Shown: in pieces, positions 7,610 to 14,381 of the stretch
Numbering within the stretch: position 1 is the first letter of the stretch
Layout of the letters: each line of letters opens with the position of its first letter
Assembly: GCA_017536285.1 (NCBI GenBank)
Contig: JAFXHP010000062.1
Coordinates: 1 to 28,324 of the forward strand
Origin: Clostridia bacterium
GTDB lineage: Bacteria; Bacillota_A; Clostridia; UMGS1883; HGM11501
Length of the DNA: 28,324 nt
Direction: 5' to 3'
Position numbers and translations under genes: made by a program
Notes under the pieces: model-generated
Database searches by the model: none
What the model was told of the DNA's origin: nothing
The model's input: the letters and a program-made list of their open reading frames with translations, nothing else

Positions 7610-7947
7610 TTTCAATAGTTGGCAGCACAGGAGACGGCAGACTTACCGACAGTCAGCTTGAATCACTCACAAGAAAAGCTGTACGTGAACTTTCCGCAGA
7701 AGAAGGCGTTACAATTACAGAAAATGTTAAGAGCATAAAATTCAACGGAAACAAATACTTCACTTATTCTTACATAACAGAATCCGATGATTCTACTCTG
7801 TACACAACAGGCTATACCGTACACAAGGACGGCGTTACATTTATAATTTTCACTGCAACAGATGAACTTTCACATACAGAGCAGATTGAAAAGGAATTTG
7901 AATCCATAATAAAAACTTTCCGTATAGAATACGAAGAAGAAGACTAA
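7582..7947 (+). pseudogene. Out-of-frame 3' end of the stalk-domain gene (module 3)
   Basis: This frame reads YSHAYCDAIISIVGSTGDG and continues open to IIKTFRIEYEEED and a TAA at 7945-7947. The ending parallels the ends of modules 1 and 2 (SILDSFKAEEL, AILATIKAEEL), so it belongs to the same protein. There is no start codon with a ribosome site of its own. Adding one base near 7580-7585 (for example a third T in AATTATT, giving A-I-Y-S-H-A-Y) would join both parts into one protein of about 630 residues. No heptanucleotide slippery site is visible. A real frameshift mutation or an assembly/sequencing error is more likely than programmed frameshifting. Confidence 0.8.
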
Positions 7948-7951
7948 AAAA

Positions 7952-7980
7952 ATGCTTCAGGCAAAGCCTGAAGCATTTTC
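7952..7980. terminator. Bidirectional terminator between convergent genes (repeat copy 2)
   Basis: The hairpin ATGCTTCAGGC (7952-7962) / GCCTGAAGCAT (7966-7976) with an AAA loop has a T4 tail on the plus side and a T7 tail on the minus side. Its inner stem-loop is identical to the one at 4545-4565. It terminates the stalk-domain operon and yebC. Confidence 0.87.
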
Positions 7981-7987
7981 ATTCTAA

Positions 7988-8725
7988 TTATTCTTCTTCC
8001 GGTTCGTCCCAGTTATGGTAAACGTCCTGAACATCGTCATCATCTTCCAGCATCTCAACCAGCTTTGTCATATTCTTAATCTGGTCGGGATCTGTAAGCT
8101 CAACAGTTGTTATGGGAGCATAGGTATCCTCGGTATCAGAAACTGTAACGCCTGCATTTGTAAGTGCCTCTGATACGTTCCATACGTCGGCAGGCTCTGT
8201 TATAATTTCAAAGCAATCTTCATTATCTGAAATATCAAGTGCACCTGATTCAAGTGCTGTCATTGTAAGCTCGTCCTCGTCCGCAACATTTTCTTTTTCA
8301 ACAAGGATTATGCCCTTTCTCTCAAACATAATTGAAGCACAGCCGTTGGTACCCAAATTTCCGCCATACTTATCGAAATAGTGACGCATATTGGCTGCCG
8401 TACGGTTGCGGTTATCAGTAAGAGCCTTTACCATTACAGCAATACCGTTGGGACCGTAGCCTTCATATGTGATATCTTCGTAATTATCTGCTTCGCCCTC
8501 GCCTGCTGCCTTCTTAATACAACGCTGAATATTGTCATTGGGCATATTGTTGGACTTTGCCTTCGCAATAATATCCTTAAGTCTTGCATTTGCGTTAGGG
8601 TCTGGACCGCCCATCTTAACGATTACGGCAATTTCACGTCCGAGCTTTGTAAAAATCTTCGCTCTCTCGCCGTCTGTCTTTTCTTTTTTTCTTTTAATGT
8701 TATTCCATTTGGAATGGCCTGACAT
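7988..8725 (-). CDS. yebC: YebC/PmpR-family protein (TACO1 type)
   Basis: This 245-residue protein begins MSGHSKWNNIKRKKEKTD, the family signature. It continues with KLGREIAVIVKMGGPDPNANARLKDIIAKAK and IQRCIKKAAGEG, typical of the N-terminal domain, then the acidic C-terminal domains. YebC proteins were described as transcription regulators (PmpR). Family members have also been reported to act on ribosomes stalled at proline-rich stretches, like mitochondrial TACO1. I start at the ATG at 8725 (AAGGAG 8 bases upstream), not at the GTG 9 bases earlier that overlaps the ribosome site. The gene is monocistronic: it has its own promoter and a terminator shared with the convergent neighbour. Confidence 0.96.
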   Translation of the reverse strand: MSGHSKWNNIKRKKEKTDGERAKIFTKLGREIAVIVKMGGPDPNANARLKDIIAKAKSNNMPNDNIQRCIKKAAGEGEADNYEDITYEGYGPNGIAVMVKALTDNRNRTAANMRHYFDKYGGNLGTNGCASIMFERKGIILVEKENVADEDELTMTALESGALDISDNEDCFEIITEPADVWNVSEALTNAGVTVSDTEDTYAPITTVELTDPDQIKNMTKLVEMLEDDDDVQDVYHNWDEPEEE

Positions 8726-8757
8726 GTTCTTCACTCCTTTTATATACTAACTAATTA

Positions 8758-8786
8758 ATAATACACTATTTCAAATAAAAAATCAA
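8758..8786 (-). promoter_or_regulatory. yebC: Promoter of yebC
   Basis: Read on the minus strand: TTGATT (8786-8781), 17-base spacer, TATTAT (8763-8758), about 33 bases before the ATG. Confidence 0.6.
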
Positions 8787-8820
8787 GTATATTAAATAAA
8801 TTTTATAAATAAAATTTTCG

Positions 8821-8849
8821 TTGACATTATTCTTTATTTAAGGTATGAT
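8821..8849 (+). promoter_or_regulatory. Promoter of the COG2426-recD2 operon
   Basis: TTGACA (8821-8826), 17-base spacer, TATGAT (8844-8849). The ATG inside the -10 box (8845) is in frame with the downstream gene but cannot be its start if this promoter is used. That supports the TTG start at 8881. Confidence 0.75.
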
Positions 8850-8880
8850 TAATATAATAATCAAAAAGGAGTGTCTAAAG

Positions 8881-9381
8881 TTGACCGAATTTTTCATAGA
8901 GCAATTTGCAAACCTTTCCGAAGGCATGAAATACATAATGACATTTTTGATTTCCATGCTTCCCATTGTGGAGCTTCGCGGAGCTGTTCCTGTAGGCACA
9001 GCTCTCGGTCTTGATACACTGTGGATTTTAGTTGTTTCCATAATCGGAAACCTTGTTCCCGTTCCTTTTATCATTCTTTTCGCAAGACCGATTGTAAGAT
9101 GGCTTAAGAAAACCCGTTTATTCTCCCCTCTTGCAAACAAGCTTGAAGAAAAGGTTGAGAAAAACAAGGATAAAATCACGAAATATGAAAAATTAGGGCT
9201 TTTCATATTCGTCGCAATTCCTCTCCCCGGAACAGGGGCATGGACAGGGGCACTGGTGGCCTCCTTCCTTGATATGAGAATAAAGCACAGCTTCCCTGCA
9301 ATAGCAGCAGGTGTCGTAAGTGCCGGAATCATCATGACTTTGGGTTCTCAGGCAGTAAAGTTTTTATTCTCCTTATTTTAA
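8881..9381 (+). CDS. COG2426 / small multidrug export-family membrane protein
   Basis: The product is 166 residues when started at TTG 8881, with AGGAG (8867-8871) 9 bases upstream. It is a multi-pass membrane protein with the family's paired signatures: MLPIVELRGAVPVG (about 26-39) in the first half and FVAIPLPGTGAWTGALVAS (about 109-127) in the second half. These are the re-entrant-loop-like repeats shared with the DedA/SNARE-associated superfamily. A charged cytoplasmic-looking segment (KLEEKVEKNKDKITKYEK, about 86-104) links the halves. The 'small multidrug export' name is historical and transport activity is poorly supported. It heads an operon with a small membrane protein and recD2, but no functional link is obvious. 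Confidence 0.85.
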   Translation: MTEFFIEQFANLSEGMKYIMTFLISMLPIVELRGAVPVGTALGLDTLWILVVSIIGNLVPVPFIILFARPIVRWLKKTRLFSPLANKLEEKVEKNKDKITKYEKLGLFIFVAIPLPGTGAWTGALVASFLDMRIKHSFPAIAAGVVSAGIIMTLGSQAVKFLFSLF

Positions 9382-9385
9382 CACC

Positions 9386-9426
9386 AAAATCCTCTTTTTT
9401 CATACCATGGTAAAAAGGAGGATTTT
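9386..9426 (+). promoter_or_regulatory. Intercistronic hairpin that buries the next gene's ribosome site
   Basis: A 15-bp stem (9386-9400 with 9412-9426, one G-U pair) has an 11-base loop. The 3' arm contains the whole AAGGAGG ribosome site and ends immediately before the ATG at 9427. The T-rich base of the stem could also give partial termination after the COG2426 gene. Confidence 0.6.
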
Positions 9427-9696
9427 ATGTTTCCTGTTATCGTTTCGCTGATTTCAGTTTTTGTATTTTTATCAATGTTCGTCCTACTTTTGGCAATACG
9501 TGAAAAGCCAAAGTGCAGCGTTATAATAACCGCTCTTTCGCCAGAAAACATTGCACATCTTTTAGCTGCATCGGAAAATGCAAAATCCAATTCGGTTTAT
9601 ATTGTTACCGACACATACGATGAAAAATATTTTAAATATCTTGAAAAACACTATCTTATAAGGGAGGTACTTACAGTTGTCGACAGAGATACTTGA
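9427..9696 (+). CDS. Small predicted single-pass membrane protein of unknown function
   Basis: This 89-residue protein is not one I recognise. Residues 4-24 are a hydrophobic helix (VIVSLISVFVFLSMFVLLLAI) followed by a positive patch REKPK, which suggests an N-out/C-in orientation. The remaining 60 residues look like a small soluble alpha/beta domain (CSVIITALSPENIAHLL, SVYIVTDTYDEKYFKYLEKHY). Its 3' end overlaps the start of recD2 by 20 bases, so translation of the two may be coupled. The ribosome site AAGGAGG lies inside a long hairpin. Its base composition resembles the neighbours. Confidence 0.7.
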   Translation: MFPVIVSLISVFVFLSMFVLLLAIREKPKCSVIITALSPENIAHLLAASENAKSNSVYIVTDTYDEKYFKYLEKHYLIREVLTVVDRDT

Positions 9697-11872
9697 AGGA
9701 ACAGTTGAACACATAACATATCAAAATCAGAACAACGGGTATACCGTCTGCGACATTTCCAGCGACAACGCTTTAATCTGTGCCGTAGGCTGTATGCCTT
9801 CGCTTGCGTGCGGCGAACAGGTTCGTCTTACCGGCTCCTGGGTAAACAATCCTTCCTACGGAGAGCAGTTTTCCGTCACCATGTTTGAACGTCTTATGCC
9901 AAAGGAAGCAGGTGCCATCCTTTTATACCTTTCCTCCGGAATAATAAAGGGCGTGGGCGAAGCCACCGCCCGTAAAATCGTTGATGAATTTGGAAGCGAC
10001 ACATTAAAAATCATAGAATCAGACCCCGTTAAGCTATCAAAGATTAAGGGCATAACAAAGGACAAAGCTTTTGCAATCCAAGCCTCATATATAGAAAAAA
10101 GAACTGTTCAGAACACAATTATGTTTTTGCAAAACTATGGTGTAAGCGTTGAATTTGCAATGCGTGCTCACACAACACTGGGTAGTAATGCCGTAAACGA
10201 GATAAAGCAAAACCCTTATGTACTTTGTGACAAGGTTCACGGAATCGGTTTTGAATCAGCTGACAAAATTGCTATGGCAATGCAGGGCGAAACATCATCT
10301 CCCGACAGAATAAAAAGCGGTATACGCCACGTTTTATCCACCGTTGCAGCAACGCTCGGCCATACATATCTTCCTGAAACTCAGCTTACGGAATATGCAT
10401 CCGGATTACTAAACGTAGATGAGGAGCTTGTGCTGAACCAATACACCGCTCTTCTTCGTGAAAGGGAGCTTTATGCTTTCGAATCCTACGATGAAGGTAA
10501 GTGTTTTCAGCTTGCCATGTATTATCATGCTGAAAGAGAAATTTCAAAAAAGCTTTCACATCTTCGCAGAGACCCATTGGAAAACGAGCTTTCATCCCTG
10601 GATGCCCATATAAGAAATTCGGAGAAAAAAAGCGGAATTATTCTTTCGGAAGAACAAAAATATGCGGTAAAAAAAGCCATCTTCGGCGGAGTCACCGTAA
10701 TTACCGGCGGTCCCGGTACAGGTAAAACCACCATAATCAGAACCATCATTCATTGCCTCAATGCAATAGGACAAAGTTATTGCCTTGCCGCCCCCACGGG
10801 CCGTGCGGCAAAGAGAATGTCCGACGCCTGCCTCTGTGAAGCCAAAACTCTGCACCGTCTTCTTGAAATTGAATATTCAAAGGGCGATGTGCCATACTTT
10901 TCCCACGATGAAAATAATCCGCTGGATACTGACTTTTTAATTGTGGACGAGGTCAGCATGGTGGACACGCTTTTAATGCACAGCCTCACCAAGGCTCTGG
11001 CTCCCGGCACGGGACTTATACTTCTCGGCGATGCCGATCAGCTCCCATCTGTAGGTGCCGGCAGCGTCCTTAAGGATATTATTCAAAGCGAGGCTGTTGA
11101 AACCCTTCACCTTACCTACATCTACCGTCAGGCGGCGGAAAGTATGATAGTAACCAATGCGCACAGAATCAATAACGGAGAAATGCCAACCTATAACAAA
11201 TCCGATAATGACTTTTTCCTTGTGGTGAGGCAAAATGCCCAGGCTATAACCGACACCATAACAGACCTTTGTAAAAACCGTTTGCCGAGAAAATATAACT
11301 TTAATCCCATGACCGATATTCAGGTGGTTACCCCCATAAAAAAATCCTTAATCGGCACCTTTGCCCTTAATTCATCTTTACAGGAAGCCCTTAATCCACC
11401 CGACAAAAACAAGGCCGAATTAAGAATGGCGGATATTATTTTCCGTGAAGGCGACAAAGTTATGCAAACGGAAAACGATTATAACATCGAGTGGACAAAA
11501 AACAGTGAAAAAGGAAGCGGCATCTTCAACGGCGATATGGGAATAATCGAAAGCATAAACAAATTCAACAAAGCAGTTAAAATCCGATTTGATGATGGAC
11601 GTGAAGCCCACTACACCTATGAGCAGATGACTCATATTACTCTTGCCTATGCTGTAACCGTGCATAAAAGCCAGGGCAGCGAATTCGAGTGCGTCATAAT
11701 GCCTGTTTATAAATGTGCACCCCAGCTTATGACAAGGAATTTATTCTACACAGCCGTAACCCGAGCCAAAACCCTGGTTGTCCTTGTGGGAATGATGGAA
11801 GCCTGCGAGGAAATGGTAAGAAACAACTCGGAAAAAAAGAGATATTCCGCACTTTGCGATAAACTGGTTTAA
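9677..11872 (+). CDS. recD2: RecD2-type ATP-dependent DNA helicase (YrrC)
   Basis: This 731-residue protein has the usual RecD2 length. It starts at TTG, 9 bases after GGGAGG (9662-9667). The N-terminal OB-like domain (EGTVEHITYQNQNNGYTV) is followed by helix-hairpin-helix segments (IIKGVGEATARKIVDEFG, about 89-106). The superfamily 1B motor comes next: Walker A GGPGTGKT (344-351), Walker B Asp424-Glu425 (IVDEVSMVD), a Gln-rich motif III (LGDADQLPSVGAG) and the C-terminal motif TVHKSQGSEFE (661-671). RecD2 is a 5'-3' helicase found outside RecBCD that takes part in replication-fork maintenance and repair. It is the last gene of its transcription unit and ends in a bidirectional terminator. 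Confidence 0.96.
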   Translation: MSTEILEGTVEHITYQNQNNGYTVCDISSDNALICAVGCMPSLACGEQVRLTGSWVNNPSYGEQFSVTMFERLMPKEAGAILLYLSSGIIKGVGEATARKIVDEFGSDTLKIIESDPVKLSKIKGITKDKAFAIQASYIEKRTVQNTIMFLQNYGVSVEFAMRAHTTLGSNAVNEIKQNPYVLCDKVHGIGFESADKIAMAMQGETSSPDRIKSGIRHVLSTVAATLGHTYLPETQLTEYASGLLNVDEELVLNQYTALLRERELYAFESYDEGKCFQLAMYYHAEREISKKLSHLRRDPLENELSSLDAHIRNSEKKSGIILSEEQKYAVKKAIFGGVTVITGGPGTGKTTIIRTIIHCLNAIGQSYCLAAPTGRAAKRMSDACLCEAKTLHRLLEIEYSKGDVPYFSHDENNPLDTDFLIVDEVSMVDTLLMHSLTKALAPGTGLILLGDADQLPSVGAGSVLKDIIQSEAVETLHLTYIYRQAAESMIVTNAHRINNGEMPTYNKSDNDFFLVVRQNAQAITDTITDLCKNRLPRKYNFNPMTDIQVVTPIKKSLIGTFALNSSLQEALNPPDKNKAELRMADIIFREGDKVMQTENDYNIEWTKNSEKGSGIFNGDMGIIESINKFNKAVKIRFDDGREAHYTYEQMTHITLAYAVTVHKSQGSEFECVIMPVYKCAPQLMTRNLFYTAVTRAKTLVVLVGMMEACEEMVRNNSEKKRYSALCDKLV

Positions 11873-11913
11873 AAAATAAAAGCTTGAGAAGAAAACTCAA
11901 GCTTTTATTTTTT
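11871..11913. terminator. Bidirectional terminator overlapping both stop codons (recD2/rnmV)
   Basis: An 18-bp perfect stem (11871-11888 with 11896-11913) and 7-base loop is A-rich on the left and T-rich on the right, so it works in both directions. It overlaps the recD2 stop (11870-11872) and the rnmV stop (11897-11899), so the last coding bases of both genes are part of the hairpin or touch it. Confidence 0.9.
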
Positions 11914-12472
11914 CTCTTATTTTTCTGTACTCCTCCGGAGTTAAAAGTCGGTTTATTACATTAAGCATTTCCTTTGCTGACAGCCTTTTCGGAAGGTTTA
12001 CTTCCTTTAAGAATTTTTCCCTTAAGGAAGCACTTCCCATACCGCCGGCAAAACCATCGGAATAAAATTCATAATAGGAAACCTCGCTCTTTTTTTCACG
12101 CTTTACATCAGCCTCCGAGAGCAGTTTTATCAAAACCTCATCTTCCATCCCCTCTACGCCCAAAAGTCCTTCCTTGGACGGTTCCGCCTTCCGCTTTTCC
12201 ATTCCTTTAACGTCAGGGATATAGACGTTTATAATCTCTCCTTCATGGCAGAAGCTTTTTATGTGATTTCTTATCACAAAGCCTGCCCTGTCAGAATCGG
12301 TTAAAATAATTATTCCTGTTTTTTTACAGAGTTCCGAAATCATATCCTTCATTGCCCTATCACGGAAAATCCTAAAACCGTTTGTAGCAATAATATGAGC
12401 ATCCACAATGTTTCCCAGTTTTATTTTATCGTAATTTCCTTCAACTATAATTGTTCTTTCTATCTTAAGCAT
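11897..12472 (-). CDS. rnmV: Ribonuclease M5 (5S rRNA maturation)
   Basis: This 191-residue protein has an N-terminal Toprim domain: IIVEGNYDK with Glu11, ATNGFRIFRD, and ILTDSDRAG with Asp59-Ser60-Asp61. It also has the M5-specific block KRKAEPSKEGLLGVEGM. RNase M5 cuts both strands of the precursor 5S rRNA helix to give mature 5S rRNA in Firmicutes. It is often next to ksgA; here it is the last gene of a minus-strand run, 7 bases after the dGTPase-like gene. Its ribosome site GAGG overlaps that gene's TGA stop, suggesting coupling. Confidence 0.95.
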   Translation of the reverse strand: MLKIERTIIVEGNYDKIKLGNIVDAHIIATNGFRIFRDRAMKDMISELCKKTGIIILTDSDRAGFVIRNHIKSFCHEGEIINVYIPDVKGMEKRKAEPSKEGLLGVEGMEDEVLIKLLSEADVKREKKSEVSYYEFYSDGFAGGMGSASLREKFLKEVNLPKRLSAKEMLNVINRLLTPEEYRKIREKIKA

Positions 12473-12479
12473 ATGTACC

Positions 12480-13706
12480 TCAGAAATTTATGATCGTTCT
12501 GTAAACCTGCTCGGCATAGGTGTCGCTCATTCCCGAAATATAATCAATTATTGCTCTTGCATAATCCACTTTATTTTCAGAAATATTGTAAATTTTCTTG
12601 TTTTTGAGTTTTGCTTCGTCAAAGTCTCCCGAAAGCTCCCAATATTGCTCTATCCAATGCAGAAAGCTTTTCATAAAGGGATAATATGCGGAAGCCTTCT
12701 TTATCTCATCCGGTGTTTTTTCTCCGCTGTACGCCATGTAGAGCGTATCAAAAATTTTATTTAACGCAACCTCGGCAAACTCCTTATAGCCTGCAAGGCG
12801 ATAGTGTCCGTAAATGTGCTGGTAATTAAACTCTTTTATAAGCTTCATTAAATGAACACGCTGCTCGGACAAGCATATTCCGTCTTCCAAATTGCTGTTT
12901 TTGCACACATCGGAAATAAACTCACTTATTAAAACAGTGTTATTTATATGTTCAATGCTCATACCGGATAAACGCTTGTCTTCTTTCAAAATTTTAACCA
13001 GCTCCGCTAACTGCTCGCGGGTTAAAATTTTAAGAATGAGTGCATCCTCCAGGTCTCTTCCGAGATATGATATTTTATCTGCCAGCTTTACAACACAGCC
13101 TTCCCAAGTATATGGGGAAAAATCTGATGCTTTTTTGAACGTCTTAAGGTCAACAGCTTCATCCCTGGGAAAAAGATTATTCTCATCCACCTCTCCGCAA
13201 TGGGCAATTATTCCGTCTCTTACGGCATAAGTAAGATTCATGTTTTTACGTCGGCTCTTGTCGTCTTCCAGAAGCTCCAAATCATCCACAAGGTGAAGGC
13301 TGTTTCGTTCGTGCCAGAAGCCTTCTTTTACCTCATTATTTACTGCAATTCTGTGAAGAACCCCTTCTCCCGAATGGCCGAAGGGTGCATGCCCCAAATC
13401 GTGTCCCATGGATATAGCACGGGTAAGTTCCGTATTAAGTCCGAGATAACTTCCTATCGTATAGCTGACGGATTCCACATGTCCCACATGCTCAATTCTT
13501 GTGCAGATGTGGTCACTTTTCGGTGAAAAGAACACCTGAGTTTTATGCTTCAATCTGCGGTATGCCATGGAGTGTATAATTCTTGTGTAGTCACGCCCGA
13601 ACTCCGTTCTTACATCGGCGCTTCTGTTATATATTGAATTTTCCCTCTTTACGGCATTTTCCCATTTCGGATTTTCGGGAAAAAGTGCCTCTTTTGCAAA
13701 TTTCAT
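12480..13706 (-). CDS. dGTPase-like HD-domain phosphohydrolase
   Basis: This 408-residue protein matches the COG0232 deoxyguanosinetriphosphate triphosphohydrolase-like family. The HD motif is complete: His73 (TRIEHVGHV), His102-Asp103 (MGHDLGHAPFGHSGEG), with further conserved His106 and His111. The N-terminal segment YNRSADVRTEFGRDYTRIIHSMAYRRLKHKTQVF has the family's conserved RR.K.KTQVF element. Such enzymes remove triphosphate from dNTPs to adjust nucleotide pools; which dNTP is used cannot be told. The ATG follows AGGTG closely and lies 8 bases after the stop of the phosphatase gene. RNase M5 follows after 7 bases. Confidence 0.92.
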   Translation of the reverse strand: MKFAKEALFPENPKWENAVKRENSIYNRSADVRTEFGRDYTRIIHSMAYRRLKHKTQVFFSPKSDHICTRIEHVGHVESVSYTIGSYLGLNTELTRAISMGHDLGHAPFGHSGEGVLHRIAVNNEVKEGFWHERNSLHLVDDLELLEDDKSRRKNMNLTYAVRDGIIAHCGEVDENNLFPRDEAVDLKTFKKASDFSPYTWEGCVVKLADKISYLGRDLEDALILKILTREQLAELVKILKEDKRLSGMSIEHINNTVLISEFISDVCKNSNLEDGICLSEQRVHLMKLIKEFNYQHIYGHYRLAGYKEFAEVALNKIFDTLYMAYSGEKTPDEIKKASAYYPFMKSFLHWIEQYWELSGDFDEAKLKNKKIYNISENKVDYARAIIDYISGMSDTYAEQVYRTIINF

Positions 13707-13714
13707 GGTATCAC

Positions 13715-14371
13715 CTATAAACTAATGATTATATCAAAAAGCTCTTTTGGATGGGATATGATAAATTCCGCCCCGGCTCCTTTAAGCTCATCCTCTGTTC
13801 TGAATCCCCATTTAACTCCGATTGTATGTAACGACGCCGCTTTTCCCGTTTCAATATCAACGGAAGTATCCCCAACAAAAGCGGAGTTTGCCTTATCTCC
13901 TTTAAGTTCCCCTAAAATATCCAGGGCAGAAGCGGGATCAGGCTTTAAGGGAAAAGCGTCTCTTGCTCCGTGGCAGATGTCGATAAGTTCATCACCAAGC
14001 ACTTTCTTTACAACGTCAACCGTTGCAAAGTCCGGCTTATTTGAGATAACACCGGTTTTGATTCCTGCATCTTTAAGCTTTTTAAGCATTTCCACGATTC
14101 CGTCATAGGGACGTGTAAGATATAAGCTATCTGCGTTGTATATTTCGTTGTAGTATTTAAAAACCTTGTCAAAATCTTCCTCTGTATATCCGCCGTTTGC
14201 TTCAAGTGCCCGTCTTATAAGCTTAACTGCACCGTTCCCTGCAAAATATTTATAGCGGTCAACTGGGAATGTGGAAAATCCAAAATCAGATAACGCCTTA
14301 TTCGCATAGTACGCAATGGTGTCAATGGTATTAAGAAGCGTTCCGTCAAGGTCAAAAATTACTGCTTTCAT
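13715..14371 (-). CDS. gph: HAD-superfamily phosphatase, phosphoglycolate phosphatase-like
   Basis: This 218-residue protein has the haloacid dehalogenase motifs in order: motif I FDLDGTLLNT (nucleophile Asp7, acid Asp9), a helical cap typical of the Gph/PGP group (about 15-85), motif II VISNKPD, motif III KPDP, and motif IV FVGDTSVDIETGKAA. Gph-like enzymes hydrolyse 2-phosphoglycolate or other small phosphates. The exact substrate is uncertain because the family is promiscuous. GAGGAG precedes the ATG, and the gene sits 10 bases after manA, consistent with one polycistronic message. Confidence 0.87.
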   Translation of the reverse strand: MKAVIFDLDGTLLNTIDTIAYYANKALSDFGFSTFPVDRYKYFAGNGAVKLIRRALEANGGYTEEDFDKVFKYYNEIYNADSLYLTRPYDGIVEMLKKLKDAGIKTGVISNKPDFATVDVVKKVLGDELIDICHGARDAFPLKPDPASALDILGELKGDKANSAFVGDTSVDIETGKAASLHTIGVKWGFRTEDELKGAGAEFIISHPKELFDIIISL

Positions 14372-14381
14372 AAGTTTCTCC

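Noticed and set aside
7579..7615. Programmed -1 ribosomal frameshifting in the stalk-domain gene
   Set aside because: No X-XXY-YYZ slippery heptamer, upstream ribosome-like stimulator or clear downstream pseudoknot was seen. A missing base is simpler.
8381..8722. A 113-codon plus-strand frame antisense to yebC
   Set aside because: yebC is unmistakable on the other strand; this frame has no ribosome site and no family resemblance.
8845..8880. ATG at 8845 as the start of the COG2426 gene
   Set aside because: It lies inside the -10 box of a TTGACA-17-TATGAT promoter and has no ribosome site. TTG 8881 has AGGAG at the right distance.
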